Below, one piece after another: positions 18,060 through 26,682 of a stretch of 64,000 bases of DNA. How positions within the stretch are numbered: the stretch's first letter is position 1; each line of letters begins with the position of its first letter. The translations under genes were made by a program, and so were the position numbers. Source of the stretch: an uncultured Gammaproteobacteria bacterium (GTDB taxonomy: Bacteria > Pseudomonadota > Gammaproteobacteria > Pseudomonadales > Pseudohongiellaceae); contig CALEJT010000071.1 in NCBI GenBank assembly GCA_937898685.1, positions 19,715 to 83,714 of the forward strand, read 5' to 3'. The notes below the pieces were generated by a model. That model was not told the origin of the DNA. It did not search any database and saw nothing but the letters and a program-made list of their open reading frames with translations.

Positions 18060-18833
18060 GTGAAAAGTGGCCACGACCCCATCATCGATCCGAAGGCACG
18101 CATCGGCAACAATGTGCGCATCGGACCTTGGACCATCATCGGTCCAGACGTGGAAATCGGTGACGACTGCGAAATCGCTTCGCACGTGGTCATCAAGGGA
18201 CCGACCCGCATCGGCAAACGCAACCGTATATTCCAATTCTCGTCCGTGGGTGAAGATCCCTCGGACATGAAGTATCGCGGTGAAGCGAGTCTGCTCGAGA
18301 TCGGTGACGACAATGTCATCCGTGAAGGCGTGACCATTCACCGCGGCACGGAAGTCGGTGGCGGCATCACGCGCGTCGGTTCACGCAATCTGTTCCTGCC
18401 GTATTCGCACATCGCGCATGACTGCATCATCGGCAACAACGTCATCTTCTCCAACAACGCTGCGGTCAGTGGCCACGTGACCGTCGGCGACTGGGCGATT
18501 CTGGGTGGCTTTGCCGGTGTCTATCAGTTCCTCACCATTGGCGCGCACAGCTTCATCGGTGCGCAAGCACACGTGAACATGGACGTGCCGGCCTACATGA
18601 TGGTCAAGGGTACGCCGCCAGCGCCGAAGGGCATCAACATCGTGGGCCTCGAGCGCCGTGGTTTCAGTGCCGAAGCCATCCAAACGCTGCGCAAGGCCTA
18701 CAAGATCCTCTATCGCTCCGGCAATACGCTGGAAGAAGCTCTGACGGAACTCGAGACCCTGGTCGAGGGTTGCAACGAGGTTCAACTCTTGATCGATTCC
18801 GTGAGGGCCTCGACGAAGGGCATTCTGCGCTGA
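18060..18833 (+). CDS. lpxA: UDP-N-acetylglucosamine acyltransferase LpxA
   Basis: First step of lipid A synthesis, O-acylation of UDP-GlcNAc. I chose the GTG at 18060 because it has AAGGAA nine bases upstream and gives 257 aa beginning close to the family start (DPIIDPKARIG). Another GTG at 18019 would overlap the fabZ stop and add 14 residues. Hexapeptide repeats fill the first two thirds; the catalytic His is in SHIAHDC (His120). The stop overlaps the lpxB start (TGATG). Confidence 0.94.
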   Translation: MKSGHDPIIDPKARIGNNVRIGPWTIIGPDVEIGDDCEIASHVVIKGPTRIGKRNRIFQFSSVGEDPSDMKYRGEASLLEIGDDNVIREGVTIHRGTEVGGGITRVGSRNLFLPYSHIAHDCIIGNNVIFSNNAAVSGHVTVGDWAILGGFAGVYQFLTIGAHSFIGAQAHVNMDVPAYMMVKGTPPAPKGINIVGLERRGFSAEAIQTLRKAYKILYRSGNTLEEALTELETLVEGCNEVQLLIDSVRASTKGILR

Positions 18834-19978
18834 TGTCGCGCCCGCTCCGGATCGGCATCCTTGCCGGAGAAAGTTCCGGTGACATCCTGGGTGCCGGCTT
18901 GGTGCGAGCTCTGCGCGCACGTCATCCCGATCTCGAGCTCCACGGCATCGGCGGGCCGTTGCTTCAGGAACAGGGGCTCGAATCTCTCCATCCCATGGAC
19001 CGCCTGTCCGTCATGGGGCTGGTGGAACCGCTCAAACGTCTGCCTGAACTGCTGCGCATTCGCCGCGATGCCAAAGCGCTGATGCTGCGCGAAAGGGTGG
19101 ACGTGTTCATCGGCATCGATTCGCCGGATTTCAATCTCGGCCTAGAGGAAGATCTCAAGCGCGCGGGCATTCGCACCGTGCACTACGTCAGTCCCTCCGT
19201 GTGGGCCTGGCGCCAGAAACGCATCCACACGATCGCGCGCGCCACCGACCTGGTATTGGCGCTCTTTCCGTTCGAAGCAGCCTTCTACGACCAGCACGAA
19301 GTACCGGTGTGCTGCGTGGGGCATCCACTTGCCGACGAACTACCGCTCGATCCTGATCGCGCCGCCGCACGTGCTGCTCTCGGTTTCAGCGCCGATGCAC
19401 CACTGTTGGCACTTTTGCCTGGCAGCAGGGGAGGCGAAGTGGCGCGACTCGCGCCCAGTTTCATTGCAGCGGCGCAGCAACTGCAGAAGGAAATCCCAGG
19501 ATTGCAGGTGGCATTGCCCGCTGCCAATGTCGAGCGTGAAGCGCAGTTGCGTGCGCTGTTGCCGTCCGATACGACGATTCGTTTGTTGCAGGGACAGTCG
19601 CGCCTGTTGATGCAGGCGGCGGACTTCGCCTTGCTTGCCTCCGGCACGGCCACGCTGGAAGCGCTGTTGTGCAAGCTGCCGATGTTGGTCTGCTATCGCA
19701 TGGCGCCCTTGTCCTATGCCTTGATTTCGCGTCTCCTGAAAGTGCCGTATTTTTCGCTGCCGAATCTGTTGGCACAGGAACTCCTGGTCGAAGAACTCGT
19801 GCAGGAGCAGGTGGTGCCGGAGCAATTGGTGCCGCGTTTGAAGGCCCTGCTCGAAGATAGGGAACGGCATGCGCGCGTGCAGGCGCGCTATCGCGAGATT
19901 CATCAAAGTTTGCGTCGCAATGCCAGCGAGCGCGCCGCGGAGGCGGTGCTGAAGTTGGTGCAAGGAGAGTCCCAATGA
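18833..19978 (+). CDS. lpxB: Lipid-A-disaccharide synthase
   Basis: Glycosyltransferase of family GT19 that condenses UDP-diacylglucosamine with lipid X. The 381-aa protein starts RPLRIGILAGESSGD after the Met, and carries SVWAWRQKR and LLPGSRGGEV, typical of LpxB. Start and stop overlap with neighbours on both sides (TGATG with lpxA and ATGA with rnhB), so translation of lpxA-lpxB-rnhB is probably coupled. Confidence 0.96.
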   Translation: MSRPLRIGILAGESSGDILGAGLVRALRARHPDLELHGIGGPLLQEQGLESLHPMDRLSVMGLVEPLKRLPELLRIRRDAKALMLRERVDVFIGIDSPDFNLGLEEDLKRAGIRTVHYVSPSVWAWRQKRIHTIARATDLVLALFPFEAAFYDQHEVPVCCVGHPLADELPLDPDRAAARAALGFSADAPLLALLPGSRGGEVARLAPSFIAAAQQLQKEIPGLQVALPAANVEREAQLRALLPSDTTIRLLQGQSRLLMQAADFALLASGTATLEALLCKLPMLVCYRMAPLSYALISRLLKVPYFSLPNLLAQELLVEELVQEQVVPEQLVPRLKALLEDRERHARVQARYREIHQSLRRNASERAAEAVLKLVQGESQ

Positions 19979-20601
19979 AGCGGATGCGTGTCAGTCCACA
20001 GTTGGCGTTGCTCATGCCGGGGCCGGCACCGGGGCAACGTGTGGCCGGCACCGACGAGGTGGGCCGGGGTCCTCTGGCAGGCGACGTGCTTGCCGCTGCC
20101 GTGATCCTCGATCCGGATAGACGCATCAAGGGGCTCAACGATTCGAAGCAATTGAGCGAAGCACGCCGCGAAGAGCTTTACGAAGAAATCCAGGAGAAGG
20201 CTCTGTGCTGGGCCGTGGCGCGCGCGAGTGTGGAGGAGATCGACACCCTCAACATCCTGCAGGCCAGCCTGCTCGCCATGAAGCGTGCCGTGGAGGGCCT
20301 GAGTGTGCAGCCCGACTTCGTCTACGTGGATGGCAACCGCACGCCGCGCTGGAGCTATGCCTGTGAGGCGGTAGTGCAGGGGGATGGTCGTCTGGCCTCC
20401 ATCGCCGCTGCCTCGATCCTGGCCAAGGTGAGCCGTGATCGCGAGATGTGTGCCCTCGAAGAGCGCTATCCCGGCTACGGATTCGTCAATCACAAGGGCT
20501 ATCCGACGCCGGAGCATCTGGACGCCTTACGTCGCCTGGGCCCGAGCCCCATCCATCGCCGCAGCTTCCGGCCGGTGGCGGAGCTGGTCGTCAAGGTCTA
20601 A
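19975..20601 (+). CDS. rnhB: Ribonuclease HII
   Basis: Cuts RNA in RNA-DNA hybrids, including single misincorporated ribonucleotides. The 208-aa product has the DEVGRGPLAG motif with catalytic Asp27 and Glu28, the VYVDGN acidic site and the SILAKVSRDREM segment typical of type 2 enzymes. The ATG overlaps the lpxB stop by four bases. The lpxB-rnhB-dnaE order is standard for gammaproteobacteria. Confidence 0.96.
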   Translation: MKRMRVSPQLALLMPGPAPGQRVAGTDEVGRGPLAGDVLAAAVILDPDRRIKGLNDSKQLSEARREELYEEIQEKALCWAVARASVEEIDTLNILQASLLAMKRAVEGLSVQPDFVYVDGNRTPRWSYACEAVVQGDGRLASIAAASILAKVSRDREMCALEERYPGYGFVNHKGYPTPEHLDALRRLGPSPIHRRSFRPVAELVVKV

Positions 20602-20652
20602 GGCGGCTACACTGGCCGGCAGTTCAAGCAGCAGCACAGCCCAAGTTTCCGC

Positions 20653-23600
20653 ATGAGTTCCCAGCCCGCTTTCGTCCACCTGCGCCTGCATTCCGAATAT
20701 TCGGTGGTCGATAGCCTGATCCGCATCAAGCCCCTGGTGGGGCGGGTGGCGCAGCTCGGCATGCCGGCGGTGGCGATCACCGACCAGTGCAACTTCTACG
20801 GCCTCATCAAGTTCTACACCGCAGCGCGCGGCAAGGGCATCAAGCCGATCTGCGGCTGCGACCTCTTCGTCGCCGAAGACGACAATCCCGAACAGACCCA
20901 CGTGTTGCCGCTCCTGGCGCGTGACCAGACCGGCTATCGCAATCTCATCCGCTTGATTTCACGCGCCTACCAGGAAGGTCAGTACCGCGGCACCGTGGCG
21001 GTGCGGCGCAGTTGGTTGGAAGGCAATACCGAAGGCCTCATCGCCTTGTCAGGTGCCACCAAGGGAGATGTGGGCAAGGCGCTGTTGGCTGGTGACCAGG
21101 CCCAGGCCGAAGCACTCCTGCAAGACTGGAAGCGGCTTTTCCCTGACGCCTACTACCTCGAACTCCAACGCACCGGACGTCCCGGTGATGGCGTGCACGT
21201 GGCGCGTGCGGTCGATCTCGCCATCGCCACCGACACGCCCGTCGTCGCCACCAACGACGTACGCTTCCTGAAGCCGGAAGAATTCGAAGCGCACGAGGTG
21301 CGCGTGTGCATCAACGATCGTCGCACACTCGACGATCCGCGCCGCCCGCGTCTGTATTCCGAACAGCAGTATTTGCGCAGCCCCGAGGAAATGCAGGAGC
21401 TGTTCAGCGATCTGCCGGAAGCGCTCGAGAACACGGTATTGATCGCGCAGCGCTGTAACCTGGAACTACAGCTCGGCAAGCCCTTCCTGCCCAACTATCC
21501 GATTCCACCGGGCATGACCATCGAGGAGTTCATCCGCCACGAAAGCGTGAAGGGCCTCGAGGAGCGTCTGGCCAAGCTGTACGACCCCGCGCGCGAAGAC
21601 ATGCCCCAGATTCGCCAACGCTACATGGAGCGTCTGGACTTCGAGCTCGGCATCATCAACCAGATGGGCTTCCCCGGTTACTTCCTCATCGTGATGGAGT
21701 TCATCCAGTGGGCGAAGGACAACGGCATTCCGGTGGGGCCGGGTAGGGGTTCGGGTGCGGGTTCGCTCGTCGCCTACGCGCTCAAGATCACCGACCTCGA
21801 TCCGCTGCAGTACGACCTGCTGTTCGAGCGCTTCCTGAACCCCGAACGTGTGTCGATGCCCGACTTCGACGTCGACTTCTGCATGGACGGCCGCGACCGC
21901 GTGATCGAACACGTGGCCGAACTCTATGGCCACGATGCCGTGTCGCAGATCATCACCTTCGGCACCATGGCCGCGAAGGCCGTTATTCGCGACGTGGCGC
22001 GCGTGCAGGGCAAGTCCTATGCGCTTGCGGATAAGCTTTCGAAACTCGTGCCCTTCGAAGTGGGCATGACGCTGGAAAAGGCGAAGAAGGAAGAACCCGC
22101 GCTGCTCGAATTTCTGGCTGCCGACGAAGAAGCGCAGGAAATCATGGAAATGGCCGAGCAGCTCGAAGGCCTCGTGCGCAACGTCGGCAAACATGCCGGT
22201 GGGGTGGTGATCGCACCGACCAAGCTCACCGATTTCACACCGCTCTTCTGCGATGAAAGCGGCGGCAACCTCGTCACCCAGTTCGACAAGAACGACGTCG
22301 AAGCGGCGGGTCTCGTCAAATTCGACTTCCTCGGTCTGCGCACGCTGACGATCATCGACTGGGCTCTGAAGATGATCAACGAAGGGCGTTCCAGCGACGA
22401 AGCCATCGACATCATGCGTATTCCACTGGACGATCCGGCGGTCTACGCACTCCTCGAACGTGGTGAAACCACGGCGGTATTCCAGCTCGAATCGCGCGGC
22501 ATGAAGGATCTCATCAAACGTCTGAAGCCGAGCAACTTCGAGGACATCATCGCACTCGTGGCGCTGTTCCGGCCGGGTCCGCTGGGATCGGGCATGGTGG
22601 ACGACTTCATCGATCGCAAGCATGGTCGCAAGAGCGTCACCTATCCGCATCCCGATTTGGAACCGGTGCTCAAAAACACCTACGGCGTGATCCTGTATCA
22701 GGAGCAGGTGATGCAGATCGCGCAGGTGCTGGCCGATTACACGCTCGGTGGTGCCGACATGCTGCGCCGCGCGATGGGTAAGAAAAAGCCCGAGGAAATG
22801 GCCAAGCAACGTGCCATCTTCCTGGCCGGTGCCGCCAAGAAGAACATCGATCCCGACAATGCTTCGGCGATCTTCGACTTGATGGAGAAGTTCGCCGACT
22901 ACGGTTTCAACAAATCGCACTCCGCTGCCTACGCGCTCGTCTCCTACCAGACGGCGTGGCTCAAGCACTACTATCCCTCGCACTTCATGGCGGCCGTACT
23001 CACCGCCGATATGCAGAACACCGACAAGATCGTGACGTTGGTGGAAGAGTGCCGGCGCATGGGACTCAGTGTGTTGCCGCCCGACGTCAACGTCGGCCGC
23101 TACGCGTTCACGGTGGATTCGGCGGGCCGCATCATCTATGGACTCGGCGCCATCAAGGGGCTGGGGGAAGGGCCGGTGCAGGCACTGCTCAAGGCGCGTG
23201 AAGCCGGCGGCCCCTTCAGCGATCTCTTCGACTTCTGTCGCCGTGTCGAGCCGGGCCAGATGAACAAACGCGCCATCGAGGCGCTGATCCGCGCCGGTGC
23301 CTGCGACAGCTTCGGTGCCGATCGTGCCGTGCTACTGGCCGCGATCGGCGACGCCGTGAAGATGGCGGAACAGAACAATCGCTCCGCTGCGATCGGCGTG
23401 GGCGATCTCTTTGGCGAAATCACACCGCACAAGCAGGAAAGCTCCGATCCCTATGCCGCCTATCGCCGTGTGCATCGCTGGAGTGAGCAGCGCCGTTTGC
23501 AGGAAGAGAAAGAGACCCTGGGCCTCTATCTGTCCGGTCATCCGATCGCCGAATTCCTGCCCGAGCTCGAACAGATCACGCGCGCGCGTCTCGATTCGCT

Positions 23601-24207
23601 CAAGCCCGACAAGGCACCGCAGCTGGTGGCCGGTCTGATCCATGATTTCCGTCTGATCAGCACCAAGCGCGGCGATCGCATCTGCATCCTCACGCTCGAC
23701 GATCAGAGCGATCGCATCGAAGCCACGCTCTACGGCGACGTCTATCAGCAGTATCAGGACCAGATCCGCAAGGACAACGTGGTGCTCGTGGAAGGGGTGG
23801 TGAGCGTGGATGAATTCAATGGCGATGGCCGCCTGCAACTGCGCGCACGGCGCGTACTGAGCTTGGAACAGGCCCGCCGTCAATACGCGCGCGGCATTCG
23901 TCTGAACTTGCATAGCCCCCAATTGTCAGTAGAATCGCTCGCCTTCTTACGGGGGCTCCTGGCGGAGTACCGCTGCACCAAGCAAAACGGTGCGCCGACA
24001 CCGCCTTGGGAAGCAGAATCTCCCGATCCGGTACAATACGCGCCTCACGATGAAGGAGGCTGTCAGGTGCTCGTGGATCTGGAAACCGATGGCGTGCGTG
24101 GCACGCTGAGCCTCGGTGCCGAATGGCAGGTGGCACCGAGTGAAGAACTCTTGCTCAAACTGCGCGAGAGACTAGGCCCCAGGGCCGTGTCTCTGAGCTA
24201 CCAATGA
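20653..24207 (+). CDS. dnaE: DNA polymerase III subunit alpha
   Basis: Replicative polymerase catalytic subunit. The 1184-aa protein (E. coli 1160) has an N-terminal PHP domain (FVHLRLHSEYSVVDS), the C-family palm with PDFDVDFCMDGRDRV carrying catalytic Asp404 and Asp406, the GPGRGSGAGSLVAY motif, and a C-terminal OB-fold and beta-clamp-binding region. The stop region overlaps the first possible start of accA. No strong ribosome-binding site is visible before the ATG at 20653, but the N-terminus fits the family. Confidence 0.97.
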   Translation: MSSQPAFVHLRLHSEYSVVDSLIRIKPLVGRVAQLGMPAVAITDQCNFYGLIKFYTAARGKGIKPICGCDLFVAEDDNPEQTHVLPLLARDQTGYRNLIRLISRAYQEGQYRGTVAVRRSWLEGNTEGLIALSGATKGDVGKALLAGDQAQAEALLQDWKRLFPDAYYLELQRTGRPGDGVHVARAVDLAIATDTPVVATNDVRFLKPEEFEAHEVRVCINDRRTLDDPRRPRLYSEQQYLRSPEEMQELFSDLPEALENTVLIAQRCNLELQLGKPFLPNYPIPPGMTIEEFIRHESVKGLEERLAKLYDPAREDMPQIRQRYMERLDFELGIINQMGFPGYFLIVMEFIQWAKDNGIPVGPGRGSGAGSLVAYALKITDLDPLQYDLLFERFLNPERVSMPDFDVDFCMDGRDRVIEHVAELYGHDAVSQIITFGTMAAKAVIRDVARVQGKSYALADKLSKLVPFEVGMTLEKAKKEEPALLEFLAADEEAQEIMEMAEQLEGLVRNVGKHAGGVVIAPTKLTDFTPLFCDESGGNLVTQFDKNDVEAAGLVKFDFLGLRTLTIIDWALKMINEGRSSDEAIDIMRIPLDDPAVYALLERGETTAVFQLESRGMKDLIKRLKPSNFEDIIALVALFRPGPLGSGMVDDFIDRKHGRKSVTYPHPDLEPVLKNTYGVILYQEQVMQIAQVLADYTLGGADMLRRAMGKKKPEEMAKQRAIFLAGAAKKNIDPDNASAIFDLMEKFADYGFNKSHSAAYALVSYQTAWLKHYYPSHFMAAVLTADMQNTDKIVTLVEECRRMGLSVLPPDVNVGRYAFTVDSAGRIIYGLGAIKGLGEGPVQALLKAREAGGPFSDLFDFCRRVEPGQMNKRAIEALIRAGACDSFGADRAVLLAAIGDAVKMAEQNNRSAAIGVGDLFGEITPHKQESSDPYAAYRRVHRWSEQRRLQEEKETLGLYLSGHPIAEFLPELEQITRARLDSLKPDKAPQLVAGLIHDFRLISTKRGDRICILTLDDQSDRIEATLYGDVYQQYQDQIRKDNVVLVEGVVSVDEFNGDGRLQLRARRVLSLEQARRQYARGIRLNLHSPQLSVESLAFLRGLLAEYRCTKQNGAPTPPWEAESPDPVQYAPHDEGGCQVLVDLETDGVRGTLSLGAEWQVAPSEELLLKLRERLGPRAVSLSYQ

Positions 24208-24290
24208 CTGCCGGTAGCGAAGAACAAACGAATGACTCACGCGCCAGCGCTAGCGCGCCGCAGCCCCAGTCCGACGGATTTGCACTGACG

Positions 24291-25247
24291 ATGAACCCAG
24301 ATTATCTCGATTTCGAACAACCCATCGCTGATCTCGAAGTAAAGATCAACGAGTTGCGCCTGGTGGGTGCGGACAATCGCATCAACATCTCCGAAGAGAT
24401 TGCCAAGCTGCAGGAAAAGAGCATCAAGCTCACGGAAAAGATCTTTGGATCGCTGACCCCGTGGCAGATTTCGCAGTTGGCACGTCATCCGCTGCGTCCC
24501 TATACCGAAGATTACATTCGCTACATCTTCACCGACTTCGATGAACTGCACGGCGATCGTTATTTCGCCGACGACCCCGCTTTGATCGGCGGTGTCGCGT
24601 ATCTCGAAAATACGCCGGTGATGGTGATCGGTCATCAGAAGGGCCGCAGCACCAGCGAGAAAGTGCGTCGCAATTTCGGCATGCCGAAGCCCGAAGGTTA
24701 TCGCAAGGCGCGTCGTCTGATGCTGCTCGCGGAACGCTACAAGATGCCGGTGTTGACCCTGATCGATACTCCTGGCGCCTATCCCGGCGTGGATTCCGAA
24801 GCGCGCGGCATCAACGAAGCCATCGCGGAAAACCTGGCGGTGATGTCGCGGCTGCGCACGCCGATCATCGCCACGGTAACGGGTGAGGGCAACTCCGGCG
24901 GCGCCATCGCCATCGGTGTGTGCGATCACCTCAACATGTTGCAGTACTCCACCTACTTCGTGATCTCGCCGGAAGGCTGCGCCACGATTCTGTGGAAGTC
25001 GGCCGAACACAAGGCGCTTGCCGCCGAGGCCATGGGTGTGACTTCCGCGCGTCTGGAAGAGCTGGGCATCGTCGACCAGACCATCCCGGAGCCGCTCGGC
25101 GGTGCGCATCGCGACATGAAGCGCATGGCGGAAATCCTCAAGGAGCAACTCGTCGATCAGGTGGCGCGCTTCCAGGCCATGGACATCGATGATCTGCTCG
25201 AGCGCCGCTATCGCCGCCTGATGAGCCATGGCGCCTCCCGCGGCTGA
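24291..25247 (+). CDS. accA: Acetyl-CoA carboxylase carboxyltransferase subunit alpha
   Basis: Carboxyltransferase alpha subunit of the first committed step of fatty-acid synthesis; works with AccD. I place the start at 24291 (MNPDYLDFEQPIADLE) because this is the universal AccA N-terminus and gives 318 aa (E. coli 319). An in-frame ATG at 24204 overlapping the dnaE stop would add 29 low-complexity Ser/Ala/Gln residues; neither has a clear ribosome-binding site. Carboxyltransferase motifs include GHQKGR and the TPGAYPG and GEGNSGGAIA segments. It overlaps tilS by 20 bases. Confidence 0.94.
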   Translation: MNPDYLDFEQPIADLEVKINELRLVGADNRINISEEIAKLQEKSIKLTEKIFGSLTPWQISQLARHPLRPYTEDYIRYIFTDFDELHGDRYFADDPALIGGVAYLENTPVMVIGHQKGRSTSEKVRRNFGMPKPEGYRKARRLMLLAERYKMPVLTLIDTPGAYPGVDSEARGINEAIAENLAVMSRLRTPIIATVTGEGNSGGAIAIGVCDHLNMLQYSTYFVISPEGCATILWKSAEHKALAAEAMGVTSARLEELGIVDQTIPEPLGGAHRDMKRMAEILKEQLVDQVARFQAMDIDDLLERRYRRLMSHGASRG

Positions 25248-26610
25248 GCCGCGTTCGGAGGTATTGGCCAACCCGCGGCTACTGCTGCAAGAGCCGCTGC
25301 TCACCACCGCCACCCGTGTGGTGGTGGCCCTGAGCGGCGGCCTCGATTCCACCGTACTCCTGCATCTGTGCGCCATGCTGCGCAGCTCGGGGCTTGCCGC
25401 TCCGCTCAGTGCTTTCCATGTACAACATGGTTTGCAGGACGAGGCAGAAGAGTGGTTGGTGCATTGCCGACGTCTATGTGAGTCGCTGGATGTACCGCTG
25501 AGCTCGGTGCATCTGCATTTGGGAGCGCAGGGCGCGCGTTCGGAAGGAGAGGCGCGCAGGGCGCGCTACGAGGCCTTTGCCGCGCATCTGCCGGAAGGCG
25601 CAGTGCTGTTGCAGGCACACCACCAACAGGATCAGGTGGAAACGGTGTTGTTCCGCTTTCTGCGTGGCAGTGGTGTGCGCGGATTGAGCGGCATGCCGAG
25701 GCAGCGCCGCTGCGGCAAAGGTTGGCTGTTGCGACCCTTGCTGGCAGTGCCGCGTGATGAACTGGAACGCTATGCACGACGGCATGGCTTGAGTTGGATC
25801 GAAGATCCGAGCAACGGCGAAAGCTTCTATGCGCGTAATTTCCTGCGCCATGAAGTATTGCCCTTGCTTCGGTCGCGCTGGTCCCAGGTGGACCGGCAGG
25901 TACTGGAAAGCGCCGAGCGCAGCGCCGACGCGGCGGTGCTCCTGCAGGAGTTGGCTGAAGCCGACCTGAAGTCAGTGCAAGGGCCGCATGCCACGATGCT
26001 CGACGTTGTGGCACTGAAGGCCATGAGTGCAGTGCGACGCAACAACCTCTTGCGCCATTGGTGTGCAAGGTTGGTTGGTGAAGGTGCGCCACTCTTGAGT
26101 TCCACTGTGCTCGCGCGTGTGGAAAGCGAATTGCTCGACGCCGCCATCGATGCGACGCCGATGTTGCGCTGGGGCGAAGAGGGCAGAGAGTTGTCCTTGC
26201 GCCGTTTCGGCAAGTACGTGCACCTGGTACGTGCCTTGCCGGTGATGTTGTCGGCCTTGGACCTCCGCGCCGGCGAAACCTTGGAATTACCCGCTCCGCT
26301 GGGACGACTGCTGTGGCAGAGGTCCGATCGGGGCGGTCTCGCTCTGCGCGAAGGTGAAAGGTTGCAAGTGCGTTTTCGGATAGGCGGAGAGCGCATCAAA
26401 CCGGTCGGACGACCGACACGCGAGCTGAAGAAATTGCTGCAGGAATTGAATGTCCCGCCCTGGTTGCGCGACCTCGTTCCACTCGTCTATCGCGGCGAAG
26501 AATTGATCGCAGTCGCGGATTTCGTGATCGCCGAAGCTGCAAAAGCAGAGAGCGGTCAAAACGCGCTGCGTCTCGTGTGGGTGCGGCCAGATTTACATTG
26601 TGGAGACTAG
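25228..26610 (+). CDS. tilS: tRNA(Ile)-lysidine synthase
   Basis: Converts the wobble cytidine of tRNA-Ile(CAU) to lysidine so that it reads AUA. The 460-aa protein has the N-type ATP pyrophosphatase P-loop ALSGGLDST (about residues 34-42), then QAHHQQDQVET, FLRGSGVRGLSG and the C-terminal domain with GGERIKPVGR. It begins inside the end of accA. Codon use is more mixed (TTG-rich) than in the neighbours, which is not unusual for this gene. Confidence 0.94.
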   Translation: MAPPAAEPRSEVLANPRLLLQEPLLTTATRVVVALSGGLDSTVLLHLCAMLRSSGLAAPLSAFHVQHGLQDEAEEWLVHCRRLCESLDVPLSSVHLHLGAQGARSEGEARRARYEAFAAHLPEGAVLLQAHHQQDQVETVLFRFLRGSGVRGLSGMPRQRRCGKGWLLRPLLAVPRDELERYARRHGLSWIEDPSNGESFYARNFLRHEVLPLLRSRWSQVDRQVLESAERSADAAVLLQELAEADLKSVQGPHATMLDVVALKAMSAVRRNNLLRHWCARLVGEGAPLLSSTVLARVESELLDAAIDATPMLRWGEEGRELSLRRFGKYVHLVRALPVMLSALDLRAGETLELPAPLGRLLWQRSDRGGLALREGERLQVRFRIGGERIKPVGRPTRELKKLLQELNVPPWLRDLVPLVYRGEELIAVADFVIAEAAKAESGQNALRLVWVRPDLHCGD

Positions 26611-26630
26611 GGGCTTCTGTTAATCTGGCC

Positions 26631-26677
26631 GCCCATCAAGCACCTTTTTAACCCCCCCTAAAAAGTCTCTGATGGGC
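26631..26677 (+). promoter_or_regulatory. Nested inverted repeats in the pyrG leader
   Basis: Outer arms GCCCATCA (26631-26638) and TGATGGGC (26670-26677) enclose inner arms CTTTTTA (26644-26650) and TAAAAAG (26660-26666) around a run of seven C. The structure ends five bases before the pyrG ATG and would occlude the initiation region if folded. Role unproven. Confidence 0.5.
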
Positions 26678-26682
26678 CGTAG

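Noticed and set aside
21466..22983. 505-codon minus-strand open frame
   Set aside because: Antisense of dnaE, His/Val-rich composition typical of complement frames.
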